From: Roseburia sp.
GTDB lineage: Bacteria > Bacillota > Clostridia > Lachnospirales > Lachnospiraceae
NCBI GenBank assembly: GCA_023664685.1
Contig: JAMPFC010000015.1
Location: 1 to 45,073 of the forward strand
DNA length: 45,073 nucleotides
Direction of reading: 5' to 3'
The notes below the pieces were generated by a model. That model was given only the letters and a program-made list of their open reading frames with translations, was not told the DNA's origin and did not search any database. The position numbers and the translations under genes were made by a program. Shown here piece by piece: positions 16,468 to 25,070 of this stretch (its first letter is position 1; every line of letters begins with the position of its first letter).

Positions 16468-17640
16468 ATGCGAAGAATAGTAAGTTTGCTGATGCTCTGC
16501 ATACTGTGCCTTAACCTTTGTTCCTGTGGGACAAGTAATGTTTCTTCTGATGAACCAGAGGAGACAGCACAGGCTGAAACAGAAACATTTAAAGAAGGAA
16601 CGATACCGCTTGATGATAAAAGCGAAAATAAGAGCAGTCTTCCGTTCAAGGCATCAGACCATTATGAGTGTATAGAGACAGATACCCCGATTCATGATTC
16701 AGGCCTTACCTATATAGAAATCATAGATGATATGATCTATGTCACGATCCAACAGCATGATACGGAAAAAAATCGTGGTTATTATGAATACTGCACCTAT
16801 GATATGTTAGAGGAAGAATGGACAGAACCCCAAAGGTGTATATGGAGTGAAAATCTGTCCGAACTCGGAGGTGGACAGTTGTTTCACCGTGACACGGATG
16901 GAAGTTGGTACTGTCTTCTGGTTCCCAGACGAGAAACAAACCAGAGGGACTGTATCTGCAGACTGAATAATGATGGGACAGTTGAAAAGATTGACCTTCC
17001 GGAAGAAGTGTGGCAGGGAGAGAAGGATGTGGGAGTCCTGAATTATGAGTTTATTGGTGATGGGAAGGTTATGATCCTTCTGGAAAAACCGTCGGAAAAT
17101 ATATATGAGGGGTCTACAGAGGTCTATGGGACATGTCTGATGAATATAAAGACAAAAGAATATGAAATCCAGCAGATTTCTAAAGATCTGCTCATTCCAA
17201 TGGTGATCGGAAATGAATTTTTCTGTACTTCCTACACGGAAGAATCCTGTGGGTTTCTTGTCAAAAAAAAGGACAGCGAACAGCCGGTCAGGGAGTTGAG
17301 GTGTGAACCTTTTCAGACAGGTGTGGACCAGTGTACCCCTTTTTTTAAATATCCGCAGATCTGTCAGGATGATGGGGATAACGTATATATTATGTATGAT
17401 GATGGCATTTATGGCGGGTATTATAAGGACAAAAAGCTAAAACCGATATTAAAGGAAAATATGGCGTTGTTTTTGGGATTAGGTGGAAAGGGAAAAAACG
17501 CAGCACCTACTGTGGCGAGTTTTAGCCGGGGAGTGGATACGAAATACGTTGATTTTTATGTATTGATCGCTGAGGCGGCTAGCAGGATTGAAACACAACC
17601 GGATTTTAATTATAAGCTTGTGCATATTAAGGCGGAATAA
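16468..17640 (+). CDS. Putative lipoprotein of unknown function
   Basis: This 390-residue protein starts with a lipoprotein-type signal (MRRIVSLLMLCILCLNLCSC) with the likely lipid-bearing Cys at residue 20, followed by a Ser/Glu/Thr-rich spacer. The rest shows repeated short strand patterns (YIEIIDDMIYVTIQ, NDGTVEKIDLPEEV, YEFIGDGKVMILLE, DDGDNVYIMYDDGIYGG), as expected for a beta-propeller-like extracytoplasmic domain, but no family is identified. GGAGGGG precedes the ATG at 16468. It is a single-gene unit with its own promoter and a downstream terminator. Confidence 0.72.
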   Translation: MRRIVSLLMLCILCLNLCSCGTSNVSSDEPEETAQAETETFKEGTIPLDDKSENKSSLPFKASDHYECIETDTPIHDSGLTYIEIIDDMIYVTIQQHDTEKNRGYYEYCTYDMLEEEWTEPQRCIWSENLSELGGGQLFHRDTDGSWYCLLVPRRETNQRDCICRLNNDGTVEKIDLPEEVWQGEKDVGVLNYEFIGDGKVMILLEKPSENIYEGSTEVYGTCLMNIKTKEYEIQQISKDLLIPMVIGNEFFCTSYTEESCGFLVKKKDSEQPVRELRCEPFQTGVDQCTPFFKYPQICQDDGDNVYIMYDDGIYGGYYKDKKLKPILKENMALFLGLGGKGKNAAPTVASFSRGVDTKYVDFYVLIAEAASRIETQPDFNYKLVHIKAE

Positions 17641-17676
17641 TTTCTCTAGATACTGATTCAGAATATTGTAAGTGAT

Positions 17677-17724
17677 AAAAAGGATATCCTAAAGTCTGTT
17701 TGTGGCGGAGGGATACCTTTTTTT
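17677..17724 (+). terminator. Probable intrinsic terminator after the lipoprotein gene
   Basis: AAAAAGG (17677-17683) pairs with CCTTTTT (17716-17722), with a short inner stem, and ends in a T run. Confidence 0.5.
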
Positions 17725-17763
17725 GTTGTCATTAAAATAAAGAGTAAAGCTGGAATTATCCCA

Positions 17764-17792
17764 TTGCAAAAATAAAAGAAACTTAGTATACT
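17764..17792 (+). promoter_or_regulatory. Predicted promoter for the yaaO-rsmI block
   Basis: TTGCAA (17764-17769) and TATACT (17787-17792) are 17 bases apart, about 38 bases before the decarboxylase start. Confidence 0.6.
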
Positions 17793-17829
17793 ATAGGATA
17801 CAACAATACGAGGAAAAGATGGAAAACGG

Positions 17830-19239
17830 ATGAAGGACAGATTATATATGGCTTTGGAGCGTTATTGCCGGAAGGATATTCTTCCGATGCATATGCCCGG
17901 GCATAAAAGAAATAAAAAATTTCAGATGGGAAATCCGTATGAACTGGATGTCACAGAAGTTACCGGGATGGATGACCTGCATCATCCGACGGGGATCATA
18001 AAAGAACTGATGGATCAGATTTCTGCGATGTATCATTCGGAGCATTCTTATCTGCTCATAAACGGAAGCACCGGTGGGATTTTGGCGGCGATCGCCGCCT
18101 GTTGCCGCCACGGAGACCGGATCGTAGTAGCTAGAAATTGTCACAGGTCGGTGTATCATGCCATTCGCCTTTTGGAACTCCGGCCGGTGTATGTGTATCC
18201 GGAGCCTGCCGGAAGTGCCGGGGAGAGACTTGGGATCGCCGGGGAAATCCGGGCGGAAGCGGTGGAACAGGTACTGAGGCAGTATGATGACATCTCCTGT
18301 GTGGTGATCACGTCTCCTACATATGAGGGAATTGTGTCTCCAATCCGGGATATTGCAGAGGTTGTGCATCGAAAGCAGCTTCCGCTTATTGTCGATGAGG
18401 CACATGGCGCACATTTTAATTGGCACAATGCATTTCCTGACACAGCTCTGACAGAAGGAGCTGATATTGTAATAGAAAGTCTCCACAAAACACTTCCCGC
18501 CTTTACCCAGACGGGACTTCTCCATGTTCGGGAGGGATTTGTCCGGCTCCGGCGGCTTATGTGGAGTCTCGATACATTTCAGTCTAGCAGCCCGTCCTAT
18601 CTTTTTATGGCTGGCATCGACCGGTGTTTTGCATATATTGAAGAGGAGGGGGCGGAGGCATTTGATGCATATGTGAAAAATCTGCGGGATTTCAGGGAAG
18701 AGATGAGAGGACTTAAAAATCTGTATCTTTTTGAGACATCCGCAAAAGAACTTTCTAAAATTGTTGTGGCGACAGACCGGGCGGGTATTTCCGGAAAGAA
18801 ACTTGCCGATATATTATGTGAAAAATACCGGATCGAGACGGAGATGAGCTGTGGAAATTATTGTATCGCGATGACCAGTGTTTGCGATGAGCGGGCGAGT
18901 TTCCGGAGATTTGCCGATGCACTGAAAGAAATTGATGATACAGTTTTGGAAATAGCCGAGAAAAATGACGGTTCGCTTTGGTATGACTGGAGTGCGCCGG
19001 AAATCTGTATGTACAGTTTTGAGGCGGCAGACTGCGAAACGGAATCTTTGCCGGTGGGGGAATCGGCAGGACGCATCGCCGGAGAGGATATTTATCTGTA
19101 TCCGCCGGGGATTCCGGTTGTTGTTCAGGGAGAACGGATATCCGAAGAGACTGCGGCAGTTTTATATGCCGGGGAGAAAAAGGGATATCGAATCTATGGC
19201 GTGAGGGATGGAATGGTAACTGTGATTGCCGAGGCATAA
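17830..19239 (+). CDS. yaaO: Orn/Lys/Arg decarboxylase family PLP enzyme (YaaO/SpeA-like)
   Basis: This 469-residue protein is a fold-type I PLP enzyme of the small Firmicute amino-acid decarboxylases. It shows PMHMPGHKR near the N-terminus, NGSTGGILAAI, the DEAHGAH aspartate that contacts the PLP ring nitrogen, and ESLHKTLPAFTQ with K220 as the Schiff-base lysine. It would decarboxylate arginine, lysine or ornithine towards polyamines; the preferred substrate cannot be told. In B. subtilis yaaO stands just before tmk-yaaQR-holB, and the same order follows here. It is probably the first gene of the block running to rsmI. Confidence 0.87.
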   Translation: MKDRLYMALERYCRKDILPMHMPGHKRNKKFQMGNPYELDVTEVTGMDDLHHPTGIIKELMDQISAMYHSEHSYLLINGSTGGILAAIAACCRHGDRIVVARNCHRSVYHAIRLLELRPVYVYPEPAGSAGERLGIAGEIRAEAVEQVLRQYDDISCVVITSPTYEGIVSPIRDIAEVVHRKQLPLIVDEAHGAHFNWHNAFPDTALTEGADIVIESLHKTLPAFTQTGLLHVREGFVRLRRLMWSLDTFQSSSPSYLFMAGIDRCFAYIEEEGAEAFDAYVKNLRDFREEMRGLKNLYLFETSAKELSKIVVATDRAGISGKKLADILCEKYRIETEMSCGNYCIAMTSVCDERASFRRFADALKEIDDTVLEIAEKNDGSLWYDWSAPEICMYSFEAADCETESLPVGESAGRIAGEDIYLYPPGIPVVVQGERISEETAAVLYAGEKKGYRIYGVRDGMVTVIAEA

Positions 19240-19295
19240 AGGAAAAGGCATAAGTAAAGATGGAAATTGTCGGATTGACAGAAATGGAGGGAATC

Positions 19296-19895
19296 ATGGG
19301 AAAGTTATTTGTGATCATGGGAAAAAGTGCGACGGGAAAGGACTCTCTGTATCAGAAAATTGTAGAGCGGCATCCAGAACTACATGAGGTCGTATCGTAT
19401 ACGACGAGGCCGATCCGTGCGGGTGAGACATACGGGAAGGAATATTTTTTTGTAAATAAGGAAGAAATGTATGAGATGCAGGAGCAGGGGAAGATCATTG
19501 AGTGCCGCAAATACGATACGGTACTTGGCCCGTGGTTTTATTTTACTGCGGATGATGGGCAGATTGATTTTCAAAAAGGAAATTATATTTTGATCTCGAC
19601 ATTGGAGGGATACGAGAAACTCCAGAGCTTTTTTGGGATTGGAAATATTGTTCCGATTTATATTGAGGTAGATGATTTTAAGCGCCTTGAGCGGGCAGTG
19701 AACCGTGAACGGAGCCAGAAGAGTCCCTGTGTACCGGAACTGTGCCGCCGGTTTTTGGCGGATGAGGAGGACTTTTCAGAGGATAAGCTTCAGATGGCGG
19801 GGATTGAGACAAGGATTTTGAATGATGATCTGGAGCAGGCGATGGAGAATATTGAAATACTGATTCAGGATAGGACTGGAATAAATGAGAAATAA
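19296..19895 (+). CDS. Guanylate kinase-like nucleotide kinase
   Basis: This 199-residue protein has a P-loop GKSATGKDS (9-17) and the guanylate-kinase GMP-binding segment SYTTRPIRAGETYGKEYFFV. The P-loop has Asp right after the Lys, where classical Gmk has Ser or Thr, a variant common in clostridial paralogues. It sits where B. subtilis has tmk (thymidylate kinase). GMP phosphorylation is likely but not proven; a housekeeping gmk may exist elsewhere. The ATG at 19296 follows GGAGGGA; the in-frame ATG at 19260 lacks such a site. Confidence 0.78.
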   Translation: MGKLFVIMGKSATGKDSLYQKIVERHPELHEVVSYTTRPIRAGETYGKEYFFVNKEEMYEMQEQGKIIECRKYDTVLGPWFYFTADDGQIDFQKGNYILISTLEGYEKLQSFFGIGNIVPIYIEVDDFKRLERAVNRERSQKSPCVPELCRRFLADEEDFSEDKLQMAGIETRILNDDLEQAMENIEILIQDRTGINEK

Positions 19896-19905
19896 ATGAT
19901 ATAAT

Positions 19906-19927
19906 AGTCTCAGCAAAGCTGAGCCAT
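19906..19927 (+). repeat. 22-nt hairpin repeat, copy 2
   Basis: This stretch is identical to 3637-3658 (CTCAGC-AAA-GCTGAG core). Its first ten bases recur at 19987-19996. Two more hairpins lie between: GTTGC-TAC-GCAAC (19932-19944) and TGTGCA/TGCACA (19952-19970). Confidence 0.7.
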
Positions 19928-20016
19928 GCGAGTTGCTACGCAACATCGATATGTGCAAAAAGCATGCACAAAAAATATGATAAAATAGTCTCAGCAGAGA
20001 GAGGAGATGATAAGCG

Positions 20017-20457
20017 GTGGATATAAAGATCGACAATGTTCAGCAGACGCAGGCGGCGACGACAGCAAAACAGACCCAGAGTACCGGTGAAGACTTTAAG
20101 TTCACGCTTATGAGTTCTCTGGAGGAGGAAGGGCTTCAGGCACGTCTTACGCTCATGATGGAGGACATCACGATGCAGGGAAAGAAGCTTGGAAGGCATA
20201 TGGACGTACGGGATATGAAGCACTACCGAAAGCTGATCCAAGAATTTATGAATGAAATCGTGAACCGTTCCCACAAATTCAGCCGCGAAAATTTTCTGGA
20301 CAGGCGGGGGCGGCACCGGGTATATGGTATGATCAAGCGGGTCAATGCGGCGTTGGATGAACTGGCGCAGGAATTGATGCAGGAGGAGAAAGACCATCTT
20401 TCTATACTTGGAAAAATTGATGAGATTCGGGGAATGTTGTTGGATATACTCACATAA
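20017..20457 (+). CDS. yaaR: YaaR family protein (DUF327)
   Basis: This 146-residue protein matches the YaaR/DUF327 family: a Gln/Thr-rich start, then a helical body with MEDITMQGKKLGRHMDVRDMKHYRKLIQEFMNE. Function is unknown; the family is conserved beside holB in Firmicutes. It starts with GTG at 20017, about ten bases after GAGGAG. An out-of-frame ATG at 20007 is rejected. A leader of about 120 bases with several small hairpins lies upstream. Confidence 0.88.
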   Translation: MDIKIDNVQQTQAATTAKQTQSTGEDFKFTLMSSLEEEGLQARLTLMMEDITMQGKKLGRHMDVRDMKHYRKLIQEFMNEIVNRSHKFSRENFLDRRGRHRVYGMIKRVNAALDELAQELMQEEKDHLSILGKIDEIRGMLLDILT

Positions 20458-20476
20458 TGAGGGAAAGGAGGACGCT

Positions 20477-21460
20477 ATGTTTTTATTTTCAGAGATTATG
20501 GGGCATGATGATATTAAGGAGCATCTTCAGGCGGCGATCCGGGAAGACAAGCCATTTCATGCCTATATTTTTCAGGGCGAGGTAGGATGCGGCAAAGAGA
20601 CGATGGCAAGGACATTTGCTGCGGGTCTCCAGTGCTTGTCAGAGGAAAGCGACAGGCCATGTGGAACTTGTGCGTCCTGCAAACAGACAGATTCCGGCAA
20701 CCAACCGGACATTGTCTGGGTGAACCGGGAATTGTCAAGTATCGGCGTGGATGATATCCGGGAAAAAATAAATGGGTCGATCGCGATCCGGCCATTTTCC
20801 AGTCCGTATAAAATTTACATTGTGCCAGAGGCAGACCGCATGACAGAGGCGGCACAGAATGCCTTGTTAAAAACGATTGAAGAGCCGCCGGAATATGGCG
20901 TGATCATTCTTCTGACGAGTAATATCAATGCGCTTTTGCCGACGATCCAGTCACGGTGTTTGAAACTGGAGTTCCGGCCGCTGTCTACAGCGACGGTGGA
21001 AAAATATCTGATGGACAAGTATAATGTCGTTGACTACCGCGCGCGGACGAGTGCGATATTTGCACAGGGAAATCTAGGGAAAGCGATCCGCTACATTGAA
21101 TCCGAGGATTTTGAAGAGAAGAAAGACAAAGTGATGCGGATTTTGAAAAATGTCCAGACAATGGATGTGTCGGAGATGTTAGAGCTGATCAAGGAAATCG
21201 GCGAGGATAAAGATAACGTAAAAGATTATATCGATCTTATGGTTTTGTGGTATCGGGACGTGCTTTTGTTTAAGGCTACTAAAAATATGAACCACCTTAT
21301 TTTCCAGAGTGAGTTCCGTGCGATTTCCTCCGAGGCAAACCAAAGGGATTATGAAAAAATAGAAGAGATTCTCCAAGCATTTGACAAGGCAAAGCTTCGT
21401 CTGAAAGCAAATGTAAATTTTGAAGTTGCGATGGAGCTTATGCTGCTTACGCTTAAGTAA
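20477..21460 (+). CDS. holB: DNA polymerase III delta' subunit
   Basis: This 327-residue AAA+ protein is the clamp-loader delta' subunit. It has a P-loop-like GEVGCGKET (34-42), a zinc-binding cysteine group (CLSEESDRPCGTCASC), the EADRMTEAAQNALLKTIEEPP segment and the SRC motif in IQSRCLKLEF. It helps load the beta sliding clamp at the replication fork. The ATG at 20477 follows AAAGGAGG; codons back to 20408 overlap yaaR and are unlikely. The next gene starts 34 bases after its stop. Confidence 0.95.
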   Translation: MFLFSEIMGHDDIKEHLQAAIREDKPFHAYIFQGEVGCGKETMARTFAAGLQCLSEESDRPCGTCASCKQTDSGNQPDIVWVNRELSSIGVDDIREKINGSIAIRPFSSPYKIYIVPEADRMTEAAQNALLKTIEEPPEYGVIILLTSNINALLPTIQSRCLKLEFRPLSTATVEKYLMDKYNVVDYRARTSAIFAQGNLGKAIRYIESEDFEEKKDKVMRILKNVQTMDVSEMLELIKEIGEDKDNVKDYIDLMVLWYRDVLLFKATKNMNHLIFQSEFRAISSEANQRDYEKIEEILQAFDKAKLRLKANVNFEVAMELMLLTLK

Positions 21461-21494
21461 GAGGGAGATCGAAACAGAAAGGTAGGAAAACAAA

Positions 21495-22403
21495 TTGAAA
21501 ACGATCATAGGTGTACGTTTTCGCCAAGCGGGCAAGATCTATTATTTTGATCCGGGCGACAGGGAAGATATAAAAAGAGGGACGCATGTCATCGTAGAGA
21601 CAGCAAAAGGCGTGGAATATGGCATGGTGGTGCTTCCGCCTACCGAGATGCCGGAGGAAAAGATCGTGTCTCCCCTCAAGGGAATCATACGGATTGCGAC
21701 GCCGGAGGATGAGGAGAGCGAGAAGAAGAACCGGGAAAAGGAAGAAGAAGCTTTTGGGATCTGTCTCGAAAAGATTGCACAGCATGGCTTGGAAATGAAA
21801 CTGATCGCGGCGGAATACACATTTGACAAAAACAAGCTGCTGTTTTATTTTACTGCCGATGGGCGTATTGATTTTCGTGAACTTGTAAAGGACTTGGCGT
21901 CGGTATTTCGGACAAGGATTGAACTTCGTCAGATCGGAGTCAGGGACGAGACAAAGCTGCGGGGCGGTATCGGTATATGTGGACGGTCTCTCTGCTGTCA
22001 CACGTATCTTTCTGAATTTGCGCCGGTTTCGATCAAGATGGCAAAGGAGCAGAATCTTTCCCTCAATCCGACGAAGATTTCCGGGGTGTGTGGGAGACTT
22101 ATGTGCTGCCTGAAAAATGAGGAGGAGGCTTACGAAGAGCTGAACAGCCACCTTCCCAATGTGGGAAGCAGGGTGAGGACGCCGGAGGGACTGCCGGGCG
22201 AGGTTCAGAGCGTGAGTGTACTCAAGCAGAAAGTCCGGGTTATCGTGACGCTTGATAATGATGAAAAAGAAGTGCGGGAGTATCAGGTGTCAGAACTTAA
22301 ATTCAAAAGAGAGCGCAGGCGTAACCGCAGCGATAATGAAAACGATAAGGAACTGAAGGAGCTTGAGGCGATGGAGAAAAAGGAAGGTAAATCAAAAATC
22401 TGA
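21495..22403 (+). CDS. ricT: PSP1 domain protein RicT/YaaT
   Basis: This 302-residue protein has the PSP1 domain with the cysteine pattern CGRSLCCHTY and CGRLMCCLKNEEEAYEEL. In B. subtilis RicT (YaaT) works with RicA and RicF as an Fe-S-bearing complex that affects RNase Y-dependent mRNA processing and Spo0A phosphorylation. The start is TTG at 21495. The stop TGA overlaps the ATG of the next gene by one base, so the two are coupled. The C-terminal 30 residues are charged and variable. Confidence 0.93.
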   Translation: MKTIIGVRFRQAGKIYYFDPGDREDIKRGTHVIVETAKGVEYGMVVLPPTEMPEEKIVSPLKGIIRIATPEDEESEKKNREKEEEAFGICLEKIAQHGLEMKLIAAEYTFDKNKLLFYFTADGRIDFRELVKDLASVFRTRIELRQIGVRDETKLRGGIGICGRSLCCHTYLSEFAPVSIKMAKEQNLSLNPTKISGVCGRLMCCLKNEEEAYEELNSHLPNVGSRVRTPEGLPGEVQSVSVLKQKVRVIVTLDNDEKEVREYQVSELKFKRERRRNRSDNENDKELKELEAMEKKEGKSKI

Positions 22404-23158
22404 TGTCACAGGAGAAGAAATACAGGGAGAGCGGACTTTTAAAACAAGGAGAGCGGCTGGATGATCTGCAGCGGGACGGACTTATGATCATCCAGAATCC
22501 GGAATGGTTCTGCTTTGGAATGGATGCAGTACTTTTGACTGCGTTTGTTCGAGCGGGAAAAGGGAATCGTCTGCTTGATTTGGGATGCGGAAATGGCGTG
22601 ATCCCGCTCCTGCTCTCGGCAAAGACAGAAGGTGAGGCGTTTGAGGGGCTTGAAATTCAAGAGGACATTGCCGATATGGCGGCACGGAGTGTAAAGCTGA
22701 ACCGTCTGGAAAAGAAGATCCATATCATGACCGGAGATATCAGGGAGGCGTCTTCATATTATGAGGCGTCTTCTTTTGATGTGATCACCTCCAACCCGCC
22801 TTATATGACGAACGCCTGCGGACTGACGAATGAGGCGAGCCATAAGGCGGTCGCCAGACATGAACTTTTGTGTTCACTTGAGGATGTTGTCCGTGAGAGT
22901 GCAAGACTTTTAAAACCGGGCGGACATTTTTTTATGGTTCATAGACCGTTCCGGCTCAGTGAGATCATGAATACGATGTGCCGGCACAAACTCGAGCCGA
23001 AGAGACTGCGGATGGTATATCCGTATGTGGACAGGGAACCCAATATGGTGCTGATCGAGGGAACTAGAGGGGGAAATCAGGGGATGGTCGTGGAAAAGCC
23101 CCTGATCGTGTATGAGGATATCAATGTATATACAAAGGAAGTAAGAGAGCTTTATTAG
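22403..23158 (+). CDS. yabB: tRNA1(Val) adenine-N6 methyltransferase family (YabB/TrmN6-like)
   Basis: This 251-residue class I SAM-dependent methyltransferase has the SAM loop LLDLGCGNGVIPLLL and the adenine-N6 catalytic motif SNPPYM. It begins QRDGLMIIQNPEWFCFGMDAVLL, as in YabB/TrmN6 proteins that methylate A37 of tRNA-Val. It is coupled to ricT through a TGATG overlap, and rsmI follows 44 bases later, as in Bacillus but without yabA and yazA. Confidence 0.9.
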   Translation: MSQEKKYRESGLLKQGERLDDLQRDGLMIIQNPEWFCFGMDAVLLTAFVRAGKGNRLLDLGCGNGVIPLLLSAKTEGEAFEGLEIQEDIADMAARSVKLNRLEKKIHIMTGDIREASSYYEASSFDVITSNPPYMTNACGLTNEASHKAVARHELLCSLEDVVRESARLLKPGGHFFMVHRPFRLSEIMNTMCRHKLEPKRLRMVYPYVDREPNMVLIEGTRGGNQGMVVEKPLIVYEDINVYTKEVRELY

Positions 23159-23202
23159 CTTGATGTACCATCAGGTTAACGCGGAATGAAAGGAGACTGG
23201 TT

Positions 23203-24069
23203 ATGGGAACGCTCTATTTATGTGCGACGCCGATCGGGAATCTGGAGGATATCACGCTGCGGGTACTCCGGATCTTAAAAGAGGTGGATCTGATCGCTGC
23301 AGAGGATACGAGGCAGACAGTGAAATTGTTGAACCATTTTGAGATCAAGACGCCTCTTGTGAGTTATCACGAACACAATAAATACCAAAAGACGCCGGTG
23401 TTGATCCGGGAACTTTTAGAGGGAAAAGATATTGCGCTCGTGACGGATGCCGGAACGCCGGCGATTTCAGATCCCGGGGAGGAACTGGCTCTGGCGGCGT
23501 ATGAGGCGGGGATACCGGTTACATCCCTGCCGGGAGCTTCTGCGGTCATAACAGCGCTTACACTCTCCGGTCTGCCGACTAGAAGTTTTGCGTTTGAGGG
23601 GTTTTTGCCGCAGGATAAAAAAGAGTGTGACAGGGTGCTAAAACATCTGAAAACGTCCACGTACACGACGGTATTTTACGAGGCGCCGCACCGGCTTGTA
23701 AAAACATTAGAGAAGATCGCCGGAGTGATAGAGGGCGGCCGGAAGATCACGGTGTGCCGGGAACTGACCAAAAAGCATGAGACCGTAATGCAGTGTACAC
23801 TTGCCGAGGCTCTTTCGTATTTTCAGGAAAATGAGCCGAGGGGTGAATTTGTCTTTGTTTTGCAGGGAGCGGATGCGTCAGAATTGGAAAAAGAAGAGCA
23901 AAAGAAGTGGGAAAAGCTTTCCCTTGAAGAGCATATGGAAATGTATGTGTCGCAGGGGATGCAGCGGAATGCGGCGATGAAAGCGGTGGCAAAAGACCGC
24001 GGAATAACGAAAAATCAAGTGTATCGGGAATTGATGGTGGATTCAAAAGATCGCGCAGAAAGGCTTTGA
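23203..24069 (+). CDS. rsmI: 16S rRNA (cytidine1402-2'-O)-methyltransferase RsmI
   Basis: This 288-residue protein begins with the RsmI signature GTLYLCATPIGNLEDIT and has AAEDTRQTVKLLNHF, VTDAGTPAISDPG and LPGASAVITAL, all typical of this tetrapyrrole-methylase-fold enzyme. It 2'-O-methylates C1402 in the ribosomal P site. The length is normal, and AAAGGAG precedes the ATG. It ends the conserved block; a hairpin at 24112 follows. Confidence 0.95.
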   Translation: MGTLYLCATPIGNLEDITLRVLRILKEVDLIAAEDTRQTVKLLNHFEIKTPLVSYHEHNKYQKTPVLIRELLEGKDIALVTDAGTPAISDPGEELALAAYEAGIPVTSLPGASAVITALTLSGLPTRSFAFEGFLPQDKKECDRVLKHLKTSTYTTVFYEAPHRLVKTLEKIAGVIEGGRKITVCRELTKKHETVMQCTLAEALSYFQENEPRGEFVFVLQGADASELEKEEQKKWEKLSLEEHMEMYVSQGMQRNAAMKAVAKDRGITKNQVYRELMVDSKDRAERL

Positions 24070-24111
24070 AAAAATATCTTCCAGAATATTCCAGTGAACG
24101 CATAAAGGAAA

Positions 24112-24137
24112 GGCAGGAGTCTAGGGGGGCTCCTGCC
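24112..24137. terminator. Hairpin between rsmI and abrB, possible bidirectional terminator
   Basis: GGCAGGAG pairs with CTCCTGCC around a 10-nt loop between two convergent genes. There is no clear T run on either side, so termination is uncertain. Confidence 0.35.
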
Positions 24138-24156
24138 ACACTAAAGGGATATATGA

Positions 24157-24411
24157 TTAAATTAAACCAGCTAGCTTAGATAACTCTTCGATCGATTTTT
24201 TGGAAACAAGCTTTCCGTGATATTCTATCAAATTTTCCTCTGAACCCGTGAAAACATCACTTGGGCCGTATTTTTCCAAAACAATACGATTATCTTCTGT
24301 AAAAATTTCTAACGAATCCCGATCCTCGATTCCAAGCGAACGTCTGAGTTCAATCGGAATAGTGATACGACCTAATTCGTCCAATCGTCTTACGATTCCT
24401 GTGTTTTTCAT
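24157..24411 (-). CDS. abrB: AbrB-family transition-state regulator
   Basis: This 84-residue protein carries the AbrB/SpoVT swapped-hairpin DNA-binding motif GIVRRLDELGRITIPIELRR near its N-terminus, close to B. subtilis AbrB. The C-terminal part (about 50-84) is shorter than in AbrB or SpoVT and probably only mediates assembly. AbrB regulators control entry into stationary phase and sporulation. The ATG at 24411 is eight bases after AAAGGAG; the GTG at 24420 lies closer to that site and is rejected. Placement after rsmI matches Bacillus, with opposite orientation. Confidence 0.88.
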   Translation of the reverse strand: MKNTGIVRRLDELGRITIPIELRRSLGIEDRDSLEIFTEDNRIVLEKYGPSDVFTGSEENLIEYHGKLVSKKSIEELSKLAGLI

Positions 24412-24479
24412 AATTGACACTCCTTTGAATATTCATCCCAATAAATCAACGTACCCTTGTTATAATTTTTTATAGTATT

Positions 24480-24508
24480 ATATTATCATTTGTTTTTTGC
24501 ATAGTCAA
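24480..24508 (-). promoter_or_regulatory. Predicted abrB promoter
   Basis: On the minus strand TTGACT (24508-24503) and TAATAT (24485-24480) are 17 bases apart, giving an AT-rich leader of about 65 bases. Confidence 0.55.
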
Positions 24509-24569
24509 TAAAATGAATATTTAAAATTTATAAAATATGTATTAAAAAGTCTAATTGTGGGAAATTTTA

Positions 24570-25070
24570 TCAGATTTTGTCAGGAAGTCTCCGAAGCACC
24601 TGAACCGCCAGATATCCAATCAAAAAGCCAGTGATCAGTCCGCTAAAGTATAAAATTGGAAAATACCACAGCACAGAACGGAAACCGACGAGAAGGGCTG
24701 CGGTGAAAAACTGGCCGGTGTTGTGGAGGATTCCCCCCAGTGCGCTCACGGAAATAACGGAAAAATGCGATTTGCCGGTCTTTTTTAAGAACGCCATAAA
24801 GATCAGGCTCAGTATGCTTCCGGACAGACTGTATAAGAGCGCAAACAAACTTCCGAACGTAAAGGCGTTTAACAGGTTGCGGAGCATGGACAGCCCAAAC
24901 GCATAACGGAAATTTTTCCGAAAAAGTACAATGACGATGACCAGATTCGCAAGTCCGAGCTTCATCCCGGGAAAGGGGAGAGGAAGGGGGATGAGGCTTT
25001 CGATATAGCTGAAAATAAAGGCAATCGCAGTATAGAGCGAAAATTCGGCGATGTTTTTCAGGTTACTCAT
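24570..25070 (-). CDS. Gx transporter family membrane protein (heptaprenyl diphosphate synthase component I-like)
   Basis: This 166-residue protein has about five hydrophobic segments and the family phrase PLPLPFPGMKLGLANLVIVI, followed by a Gly-rich LGGILHNTGQF. It belongs to the Gx transporter family (older name: heptaprenyl diphosphate synthase component I), thought to move a small substrate such as a flavin- or quinone-related compound; the substrate is not proven. Its ATG overlaps the stop of the NusG_II gene by four bases (ATGA), so the pair is coupled. Confidence 0.85.
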   Translation of the reverse strand: MSNLKNIAEFSLYTAIAFIFSYIESLIPLPLPFPGMKLGLANLVIVIVLFRKNFRYAFGLSMLRNLLNAFTFGSLFALLYSLSGSILSLIFMAFLKKTGKSHFSVISVSALGGILHNTGQFFTAALLVGFRSVLWYFPILYFSGLITGFLIGYLAVQVLRRLPDKI

